Assembly: GCA_963610045.1 (NCBI GenBank)
Contig: CAVDMS010000017.1
Location: 1-25,917, forward strand
Origin: F23-B02 sp963610045
GTDB taxonomy: Bacteria > Bacillota > Clostridia > Oscillospirales > Oscillospiraceae
Length of the DNA stretch: 25,917 bases
Direction: 5' to 3'
In this document: positions 13,995 through 20,842 of the stretch, in pieces
Layout: each line of letters begins with the position of its first letter
Numbering within the stretch: the stretch's first letter is position 1
Translations under genes and position numbers: made by a program
The notes under the pieces: model-generated
The model's input: the letters and a program-made list of their open reading frames with translations, nothing else
What the model was told of the DNA's origin: nothing
Databases searched by the model: none

Positions 13995-15584
13995 TTACCA
14001 TGCGTTGTCGTCGGGCTGTACTTCTATCGACGGGTCAAGCGGTTCCTCACGCATGACGGTGCGCATATACTCGTTGAACTGGTCACGGATCGCCTGACGG
14101 GTGTAAACTCTGGGGTCGCAGAGGTCATGGCAGACCCAAACGAGGTGGATGCCCCGCTCTCTCGCCTGCTCCTCAAACTGACCGTGCATACCGGTGAGCG
14201 CCTTGCAGGACATATGCTCCCACATCATTACCATATCGGCGTTCATTCTCTCGCACAGCTCCCAAAGCTCGTCGACGAGTACCTTGTAGCCGCCGTGGGT
14301 GCGGTTGCGCATTATCATGTTCTCGTTGAGGTACGCCATGTCGTAATACGCCTGCTCTCTGTTTTCGGGCGTATCCTCCTCGGCGATCTCCTTGTCGATG
14401 ACCATGGACAGCATATCCGTCAGCGGCACGACGCCCCAGCAGTTGACCATCCAGTAGAGCATATCAATGACGTACTGCGGCTGCACGCCCCAGACTATAC
14501 ATCTGTGACGGTACTCCGGCGCCATCATGGTCTTTCTCTCGTAGCCCTGATGTACGAGCTTCATTATCTTCTCGTTTATGGGCGGGAACGCTGCCGATCT
14601 GCCGCAGTTGCCCATGTAGTTGGTGTCGTTGTAAAGTGAGAACACGGAGCCGATAAACTGCGGGTAGTTGGTGCTGTTTATCTGAAGCCACTCCCAACGG
14701 TCACGGGTGGTCTGATTGACACGCTTTGCACACTCGAAGTATGCCTTCCAGTCCCACTTGACGCCCATGTTTTCCTCGATGAAAGCAATGGCGTTTTTGA
14801 TGTCCTGTGCGGCGTACTCCTGAACGTCCTCCTCCTTGTGACGCATGGGAGCCACGAGTTGGAAGGTCTTTATGCCGTACTCACGCTCAAGGCGCTTTGC
14901 GATAAGACCGTTGCCCATGAGCGAGCCGTCGCAGGTCGTGTTGACCTGGACCGCTATCTTGCCGAGTACTGGGAAGTCGTCGTCTATGGACATACCCGCT
15001 TCCGCCTCCGGCATCGGGCAAACGTCGCCGGGAATGCCGTGCTCCTGCGCAACGTCGAGGTAATGCATTGCGGAGTACTGGTTAAGAAGGTTTGCCGAGA
15101 ACATACACGGCACCTCACGCAGTATCGCATTGAGCATCGGGAAGCCCATCATAAATGCGGTCATCGCATTCTCGTCGGTCAGAACGCATTGGTCGGAATA
15201 CGCCTTGTCTTTACCGGTCCTGCGGTCGCCCCGGAGGGAGTTTTTGATGCACTGTGCAACGTCCTTTACGACGAAGTCCATTGCGGTGTGCGTAATGCGC
15301 AGAGGCTCGTCACGCATACCCATGGTGAATTTGTCCAGCATATGCGGAACGGCTAGGTAGTTTGCCATCCATCTGTAGCGGAACATACCCTGAACGAAGC
15401 CACGACTCACGGACGCATCGGCCATGATGCCCCACAGGTACAGCCAACGGCTGAAATCGTACAGCGTGTCTTTAAGTCCTCTCCACTCACGGCGGCGGCG
15501 GACTTTGCCCCCGTTAAACAGGACGCCTAATTGCTTATCGCCCTTTCTTTTTTTGCTGTTATATACGGTCTCTGCCTTCTTCAT
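13995..15584 (-). CDS. 2-hydroxyacyl-CoA dehydratase family protein, long subunit (copy 2)
   Basis: A 529-residue paralogue of the copy-1 long subunit. Shared landmarks are REWRGLKDT (32-40), a RYRWMANYLAVP segment (69-80) in the N-terminal extension, GIPGDVC (Cys189), TTCD (Cys218), NCWG (Cys382), HMSCK (Cys460), and EEPLDPS near the end. Cys189, Cys218 and Cys460 are the likely [4Fe-4S] ligands. HDLCDPR after HMSCK is the copy-2 form of HSLMDCR. The ATG overlaps the stop of the short subunit by one base (TAATG) with GGAGGTG upstream, so the two subunits are translationally coupled, as expected for a fixed-ratio complex. The copies have diverged strongly outside these motifs, which suggests an old duplication and possibly different substrates. 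Confidence 0.85.
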   Translation of the reverse strand: MKKAETVYNSKKRKGDKQLGVLFNGGKVRRRREWRGLKDTLYDFSRWLYLWGIMADASVSRGFVQGMFRYRWMANYLAVPHMLDKFTMGMRDEPLRITHTAMDFVVKDVAQCIKNSLRGDRRTGKDKAYSDQCVLTDENAMTAFMMGFPMLNAILREVPCMFSANLLNQYSAMHYLDVAQEHGIPGDVCPMPEAEAGMSIDDDFPVLGKIAVQVNTTCDGSLMGNGLIAKRLEREYGIKTFQLVAPMRHKEEDVQEYAAQDIKNAIAFIEENMGVKWDWKAYFECAKRVNQTTRDRWEWLQINSTNYPQFIGSVFSLYNDTNYMGNCGRSAAFPPINEKIMKLVHQGYERKTMMAPEYRHRCIVWGVQPQYVIDMLYWMVNCWGVVPLTDMLSMVIDKEIAEEDTPENREQAYYDMAYLNENMIMRNRTHGGYKVLVDELWELCERMNADMVMMWEHMSCKALTGMHGQFEEQARERGIHLVWVCHDLCDPRVYTRQAIRDQFNEYMRTVMREEPLDPSIEVQPDDNAW

Positions 15585-16780
15585 TATTTTGCACCTCCCT
15601 GAAGCCTCTTGATCTCAATGCTCTCGACAAACGCCTGTACACGGGTACGCATCTGTCCGACGGAGGAACTGATATTGTACGGTCTGTCAACGGACAGCAC
15701 GGGGTAGCCGTAGTCGTCACGCAGCATGACGGAGCCGACAGTCTTTTCGTATGCCCACGGGTCGCAGAACTTGACCTGCTCGTATATGATGCCGTCTGCG
15801 CCGTATTCCTTGGCAATGTCGTTTACATACGCCTTGCGGCCGTAGACCTTTTCCATGTTCATAACTCTGGGACACTGACCCCTGTAAACGTAGCTGCGGC
15901 AGAGCTGAGTGAGGGCGTCCTCCTCGTCGTTAAGCTCGATTACGTCTCTGCCGGGGAGCGAGCCGAAGCAGAAGCGGTCGGCACAGACGTATGCGCCCGT
16001 GTCCTCGATGACCTTTATAAAGCCGATATCGTCCACCTCGGAGCCGACGACGGCGACTCTCGCACGGTATTCCTTGTCGTCGGGCTTTCTCGTTTTAAGC
16101 TCTTTGAGGGTCTCTCTGAGCTTATCTATAAGCAGGTACTTTGGTGCAACGTATGTAGCAAGCGTCAGCACATGGAACTCGTAGCCTGTTATTCTCGGCT
16201 TTCTCTCCTTGCGCATATCGCCGATCTCACGGATGATGCGGCAGACCTCGTTATGCTCCTCGACCGCCTTTCTTATGGACTCGTCGGAAATGTCAATGCC
16301 ATACTTCTCGTGCAGAGGCTTTAGGATGTGGTTCTTGCACTGCAAAACAAGGAGGTTTACGCCGTTTTCGTCCGCCTTGAGCGGGATCTCCATGTACTCA
16401 TGGAAGAAGCTGTCGTTCCCCTCGCCCATGGTTCTGAGCAGCTCCATATTCTCGACGCAGCGGTTCATCATGGTGCAGCCGTCGGGGGCGATAACGCAGT
16501 CGGCAAAATTGTATCCGCCTTCGATGGCACGCTCAAGCAATGCCCTCGTCGTCTCGCACAGGAGGCTTGTCATGTAGTAGGTCGCAACGTCCATCGAGCC
16601 GGTATTCGGTGCAAACAGACGCACGCCGAATGCGTTGCCGAGGTTCATCAGCGGCTCCGGCGTATTCTCGCAGACATATGCGACGCAGATCTTCCCGTCC
16701 TTCTTGGCCTGATCTATCAACTCATTATTAGCTTCCTGCAGGAGGTTTTCAAAGTAAGTCAGATACTTCAGGTCTCTCAT
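15584..16780 (-). CDS. 2-hydroxyacyl-CoA dehydratase family protein, short subunit (copy 2)
   Basis: A 398-residue paralogue of the copy-1 short subunit. The first 20 residues are nearly the same (MRDLKYLTYFENLLQEANNE). Conserved features include VAVVGSEVDDIGF (242-254), ADRFCFGSLPGR and the family's classical VKFCDPWAYEK (Cys339). Cys75 and Cys102 match the copy-1 positions. The start at 16780 is preferred to the upstream ATG at 16798 because GGGGGA lies 6 bp before it and the same arrangement precedes copy 1. It is the first gene of the copy-2 operon, driven from a promoter at 16834-16862. The expected activator ATPase of these enzymes is not encoded nearby. Confidence 0.87.
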   Translation of the reverse strand: MRDLKYLTYFENLLQEANNELIDQAKKDGKICVAYVCENTPEPLMNLGNAFGVRLFAPNTGSMDVATYYMTSLLCETTRALLERAIEGGYNFADCVIAPDGCTMMNRCVENMELLRTMGEGNDSFFHEYMEIPLKADENGVNLLVLQCKNHILKPLHEKYGIDISDESIRKAVEEHNEVCRIIREIGDMRKERKPRITGYEFHVLTLATYVAPKYLLIDKLRETLKELKTRKPDDKEYRARVAVVGSEVDDIGFIKVIEDTGAYVCADRFCFGSLPGRDVIELNDEEDALTQLCRSYVYRGQCPRVMNMEKVYGRKAYVNDIAKEYGADGIIYEQVKFCDPWAYEKTVGSVMLRDDYGYPVLSVDRPYNISSSVGQMRTRVQAFVESIEIKRLQGGAK

Positions 16781-16833
16781 AGTTATTCCCCCATTCATAT
16801 TTTTTGCATTCCCCTATAACAATGCTTGTTAAC

Positions 16834-16862
16834 ATTTTATCTTTGTTTACATGATAAGTCAA
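16834..16862 (-). promoter_or_regulatory. Promoter of dehydratase module copy 2
   Basis: On the minus strand TTGACT (16857-16862) and TAAAAT (16834-16839) are spaced by 17 bp, in an AT-rich region. A small palindrome AACAATGCTTGTT lies just downstream of the -10 box (about 16820-16832). Confidence 0.78.
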
Positions 16863-16944
16863 TTGATTTATACATTTTCTATATTTCGTTCAGTTATTTT
16901 AAAGATTTTTGTGCAACTTCACAACAGCGGTCTTGCTTTTTGTG

Positions 16945-16981
16945 CAAAAATATACCCGGCATCCGAAGATGCCGGGTATAT
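16945..16981 (-). terminator. Terminator after the coiled-coil gene
   Basis: A perfect 14-bp stem (16950-16963 with 16968-16981) has a TTCG tetraloop on the minus strand and is followed by T5. Confidence 0.92.
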
Positions 16982-16998
16982 ACTATGCGTAATTATCC

Positions 16999-17457
16999 TT
17001 ATTTAGCACCGGGGATCGTAAATATGCCGGACTCAACAAGCTCTTTAAGACCCTTGTGAGAATCGTACATAACGAGCAGTCTGCTCTCGATGACCGCCCA
17101 CTTCTCCTCGATCTCGGCATCCGCCGCCTCAAGGCGCTTCTGCGCAACGGCTTCCGCCTCGGCGATGATCTCGTTGGACTGGCGCTCGACCTCGGCAAGA
17201 GCCTCCTCGGAGCGTGCCTCCTGCTTTTTCACGTTCTCGATATAGGTGTCAACCGTCGCCTGAGCCGCGACAAACAGATCGTTTATCTGTGCCGAAGCCT
17301 CAGCCAGACTTCCGGCGTTCGAGATCTTTATCTCGTAGTTATCGAGCTTTGCCTGAAGCTCGCTCACCTGAGCCTTGAGCTTTTCGATCTCCTGCTCCTG
17401 GTCATGCATGACCATTATCATTTCGTTCTTGGAAAGGTTTATGGAATCGTTTCTCAT
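16999..17457 (-). CDS. Coiled-coil protein
   Basis: A 152-residue soluble protein dominated by heptad-like, Glu/Lys/Ala-rich sequence: one coiled-coil block at about residues 18-47 and another at about 80-125. No signal peptide or membrane helix is visible. A short conserved-looking tail reads ELVESGIFTIPG. It lies 27 bp downstream of the large SLH protein gene on the same strand, with AAGGAG before the ATG at 17457, so the two are probably co-transcribed. The composition is reminiscent of DivIVA-like or other cytoplasmic scaffold proteins, but I see no diagnostic DivIVA motif, so the function stays open. Confidence 0.78.
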   Translation of the reverse strand: MRNDSINLSKNEMIMVMHDQEQEIEKLKAQVSELQAKLDNYEIKISNAGSLAEASAQINDLFVAAQATVDTYIENVKKQEARSEEALAEVERQSNEIIAEAEAVAQKRLEAADAEIEEKWAVIESRLLVMYDSHKGLKELVESGIFTIPGAK

Positions 17458-17484
17458 ATGTAATACTCCTTGCTCTGATTTACT

Positions 17485-20400
17485 TTATGCGTATGCCTTG
17501 CCTTCGCAGATCGCTCTGTAAAGGAAGGTAACCACCTGCCAACGGCTGCACGCCTGATCCGGTCTGAAATGAGTTTCATCATAGCCCATTGTTACCCCGC
17601 AGCCGTATGCCCAGAGGATCGCCGGGCAGAAGACGCTGTTGTCGCTCACGTCAACAAAGGGGTTTGCTCCCGTCGAGGCGGCGGGCCGTCCGAGATATCT
17701 CCAAAGGAAGGTCACGAATTGCGCACGGGTAACGGTTTTGTACGGTTGGAACGTTCCGTCGCCGTAGCCGTTGGTTATCCCTTCCTCCGTTGCCCAAAGG
17801 ATAGCGGTGTAGAAGGGCGCGCAGCGTCCGGTGGAGGAGACGTCGGTAAATATGTTTGTAGCGCTCTTGGGTTCTGGACGTCCTGCGGCACGCCACAGGA
17901 AGGTCACGACCTGCGCTCTTGAGCAGTAGCTGTACGGCTCAAAGTAATTGTCCGTAACGCCGGCGGTTATCTGCGGCACAAAGGTATATGCCCACATGAC
18001 GGCGGTGTAGAAGATATCGTCGTGCCTGACGTCATAGAAGGGGTTCTGGAAATACTGACCGCAGCCGGAGCACTTGCCTCTGACAATGTTGTGCCCCTTT
18101 GCGGGAGTCTCGTCGCTTATGTATTTTGCGTCACAGTTATTGCAGATATGGGTGGTGTAGCCGCCCTTGGTGCAGCTTGCGGGAGTGACCACGACATCGT
18201 ATCTGTGATCGCTCAGAGCGCCGTAATGATCGCCGCACTCGGTGCATATCGCCTTTTCCTTGCAGCTTGCAACGCCGCCGCTGTGCGCTTCCTTTGCGCC
18301 GATCTCGTACCATGCATCATTGATGATTATGCCGTTTTCCTCAAACTCGGGGCGAAGATCAGCAAGGGTCTTGCCGCAGAGCTGGCAGCCAAGCCAGTGG
18401 TACTCGTCGTCGTGGCAATGATCAATGTCCTTCATGTGGACGTTCTTGAGGAAGTCCTCAATGGTGATGCTGCCGGATATACCGCCGCCGGAGGTCGCAT
18501 TCTTTATGATCTCGATAACGTCCTGCATGGTGAGATCGGTAAAGCCGGAGGACTTGATGAGGTCCACAAGGGACTTTGCGCTTATCGCGTCCTTGCCGGG
18601 ATGCAGCTCGTGGCCGGTGCATTTATCGACTATGCCCGCCTCGTCGGTCGGGACAGTCGCCTTTGCGTCAAGGTACAGGTTTCCGCAGACGGTGCAGACG
18701 AAATGCTCCTTAACGCCGTCCTCGTAGCAGGTACGGGGAGTTGCGGCGACGTAATACAGCGTCGATGCGCAGCCGCCGGGACAGGCGGTGTAATACTCTC
18801 TGCCGTGCTGGGTTATCTCTCCGCAGCCGAGGCAGTAGGTGTCGCCGGTGTAGCCGGGCTTGTCGCCTTGGGGTTCATACGCTCCCCTGACCTCGGTGCC
18901 GCCGTCGTGCTTTGAAGTGTCCCTCTGTCCGTCGTCATAGCCGCAGATGAGGCAGTAGTCACCGCTGTGGCAGGTAGGCTCTGCGCCCGACATCGTGTGT
19001 GCCTTGGGCGTTTCAAAGAGCGGCTGTGCCGCCTCGCACCACTTGCAGACACGCTGATGGGTAAGCGAGGTGGTCTTCCAAACGTAGCTGTGGCTTGCCT
19101 TTTCGATAACGGTATCGTCCGCACTTATCTCGTTTTCACCGTTTTCGTCGGAGAAGCGGACGTTGCAGCGCTCGCAGCGCCAGTATTCGATGTTGCCCTC
19201 CTCCTGACAGGTCGCTTCCTTTGCTTCGACCTTGCTCAGCACATGAGCGCAGCTTCTGTCGGTCACATGACCCTGCTGCACCAGTACGCCGCAGTCAAGG
19301 CAGCACAGGTCGCCGGAGTAGCCCTCGGAGTCGGGAGTGGGAGCAACGAATTTGCGAAGCTCGGTGTTGATATGAGTATTTGCATCCGTTTTGCCGTACT
19401 CAAAGTCGCAGGTCTCGCAGACCGCCTTGCCGGAGCAGTAGGCGGTGCCGCCGGTGTGACTTCCCGTGTCTGTAAGACCGCCGCACATGGAGCATTTGCG
19501 GGCGTGGTACTCAACGCCGTCCTCGCTTATGGCGGTCCACTGATAGTCGTGCTTGAGCTGATCCAGTACGGTGTCGCTCTTCTTTATTTCATTCTTGCCG
19601 GCGGCGTCGGAATAGTAGTTACCGCAGCCGTCGCAGTACCAGTAGCGGATATTGCCGGGAGCGGTGCAGCTTGCAGCCTTCGCCTTATGCTCGGTAAGAT
19701 TCGTGTGGTTTGCCGGGTCCTTGTTAAGTTCGGTCTCCGAACGCTTCATCTCGGTCTTGCCCTCGGCGTCGGAGTAATACTTACCGCAGCCGTCGCAGTA
19801 CCAGTGATGAATGTTGCCCTTTTCGCAGCAGGTAGCGCTCTTTGCCGTGACCTCCGCAAGGTCCGTGTGGTTTGCGGGGTCTTTTGCAAGCTCTATGGAG
19901 TCGGCAGCGATCTCGGTCTTGCCCTCGGCATCCGAAAACAGCTTGCCGCAGATAAGACAGGTGTAATGCTCTTTAAGTCCCGCCTCGGCGCAGGTCGGCA
20001 CCGACGCATCGACGTGAACGACCTCGGCGTGGGTGTTAAGCACGGCAATAGTACATTCCGCAACCGTGGTCTCGTACTTTGCTTCCTCGTCGATGTAGCA
20101 TCTTCCGCAGACGGAGCAGCGGTAGTACGGGAGGTTGCCCTCCGTTGCACAGGTCGCCTCCGTTGCGGGAACGAAGCTGAGCGTATGCTCGTCGCACGCC
20201 TTTGCGTTGACGTGCAGCACCGCAACGTTGCTGAAGGTCAGATCCTTGGGAACGGTCACTACGAGTACGGTTTTCTCATAGTACACCGCACAGCGCACAC
20301 GCAGTCCGTCGGACTCCTCGGTCACGTTTGTGAGTCTCAGCGTCTTGCCCTCGCCGAGCTTTGCCGCCTTGATCTTGTCGATCGCAGAGCTCAGGTCCTT

Positions 20401-20649
20401 GTAGTCAAGATCGTCAACGTTCACCTTGTCGGCATCGAACCAGATGTACTTGAGATTCGTACTGTCCGGATTCGTCGCCGCTACGGTGAAGGTCGCCGTC
20501 TGACCTGGATTGACGGTGACGTCCTTCGGCTGAGAGGTGATTGTGCAGTCGCCGACGGCAGCGGTGTCATATACCGCAATTGCCGGGGCAGGCACAAGGC
20601 TGAGGATCAGCACAAGCGTCAGCACGAGGCTAAGAATGCGTTTTTTCAT
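17485..20649 (-). CDS. Large surface protein with Ig-like domain, CxxC repeats and three SLH domains
   Basis: The 1054-residue secreted protein starts with a signal peptide (KKRILSLVL..., cleavage near residue 25). An Ig-like region (about 36-150) contains ITSQPKDVTVNPGQTATF, typical of surface adhesins. Residues about 155-865 hold many modules with paired cysteines (YYRC..CG, HYTC..CG, WYCDGCG, FVC..CG), probably zinc-binding or disulfide-linked. Three are tandem 54-residue copies (206-366). SLH domains start near 869, 932 and 995 and anchor the protein to the cell wall. AAGGAGA precedes the ATG at 20649, and a strong promoter lies upstream. It likely forms an operon with the coiled-coil gene. 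Its ligand or function is unknown. Confidence 0.88.
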   Translation of the reverse strand: MKKRILSLVLTLVLILSLVPAPAIAVYDTAAVGDCTITSQPKDVTVNPGQTATFTVAATNPDSTNLKYIWFDADKVNVDDLDYKDLSSAIDKIKAAKLGEGKTLRLTNVTEESDGLRVRCAVYYEKTVLVVTVPKDLTFSNVAVLHVNAKACDEHTLSFVPATEATCATEGNLPYYRCSVCGRCYIDEEAKYETTVAECTIAVLNTHAEVVHVDASVPTCAEAGLKEHYTCLICGKLFSDAEGKTEIAADSIELAKDPANHTDLAEVTAKSATCCEKGNIHHWYCDGCGKYYSDAEGKTEMKRSETELNKDPANHTNLTEHKAKAASCTAPGNIRYWYCDGCGNYYSDAAGKNEIKKSDTVLDQLKHDYQWTAISEDGVEYHARKCSMCGGLTDTGSHTGGTAYCSGKAVCETCDFEYGKTDANTHINTELRKFVAPTPDSEGYSGDLCCLDCGVLVQQGHVTDRSCAHVLSKVEAKEATCQEEGNIEYWRCERCNVRFSDENGENEISADDTVIEKASHSYVWKTTSLTHQRVCKWCEAAQPLFETPKAHTMSGAEPTCHSGDYCLICGYDDGQRDTSKHDGGTEVRGAYEPQGDKPGYTGDTYCLGCGEITQHGREYYTACPGGCASTLYYVAATPRTCYEDGVKEHFVCTVCGNLYLDAKATVPTDEAGIVDKCTGHELHPGKDAISAKSLVDLIKSSGFTDLTMQDVIEIIKNATSGGGISGSITIEDFLKNVHMKDIDHCHDDEYHWLGCQLCGKTLADLRPEFEENGIIINDAWYEIGAKEAHSGGVASCKEKAICTECGDHYGALSDHRYDVVVTPASCTKGGYTTHICNNCDAKYISDETPAKGHNIVRGKCSGCGQYFQNPFYDVRHDDIFYTAVMWAYTFVPQITAGVTDNYFEPYSYCSRAQVVTFLWRAAGRPEPKSATNIFTDVSSTGRCAPFYTAILWATEEGITNGYGDGTFQPYKTVTRAQFVTFLWRYLGRPAASTGANPFVDVSDNSVFCPAILWAYGCGVTMGYDETHFRPDQACSRWQVVTFLYRAICEGKAYA
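19552..20034 (-). repeat. Three tandem 162-nt (54-residue) cysteine-pair repeats within the SLH gene
   Basis: Units at residues 206-259, 260-313 and 314-366 share the pattern C....N...YC..CG.YYSDAEGK.E. Units 2 and 3 still share a run of over 20 identical nucleotides around YWYCDGCG, with a period of 162 nt, which indicates fairly recent tandem duplication. Confidence 0.8.
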
Positions 20650-20696
20650 CTTATCCGTCTCCTTCGTTAGTGTTGTTAGTTTTTTGTCTTGCTCCG

Positions 20697-20725
20697 ATTA
20701 TACAATCATTGCCTGTTTAATTCAA
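20697..20725 (-). promoter_or_regulatory. Sigma-A promoter of the large SLH gene
   Basis: On the minus strand TTGAAT (20720-20725) and TATAAT (20697-20702) are spaced by 17 bp. The gene start is at 20649, with AAGGAGA in between. Confidence 0.85.
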
Positions 20726-20738
20726 GCACATATTGCCG

Positions 20739-20842
20739 CTTAAGCGAGAGATGTGCGTCGCAGGCAAGGCTTTGCGATTGAGGAAGGCTTTGTGCCTTGT
20801 GATTGAGCAAAACGAAGCCTGCGGCGCTCATATCCGCTTAAG
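20739..20842. repeat. 104-bp MITE-like element with imperfect ~26-bp terminal inverted repeats
   Basis: The left end (20739-20765, CTTAAGCG then ATGTGCGTCGCAGGC) is inversely repeated at 20817-20842 with a few mismatches. Inside are repeats built on AAGGCTTTG and GATTGAG. It lies between the SLH promoter and the ABC gene, and its right end includes the ABC stop codon. It could also act as a terminator for the ABC operon, though no T-run follows. Confidence 0.65.

Noticed and set aside
19552..20034. Regular repeats as a CRISPR array
   Set aside because: The 162-nt periodicity lies in frame within a protein gene and encodes a conserved module.
18967..20670. 567-codon plus-strand open frame opposite the large SLH gene
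   Set aside because: Antisense shadow of the repeat region; the minus-strand product has a signal peptide, repeats and SLH domains.
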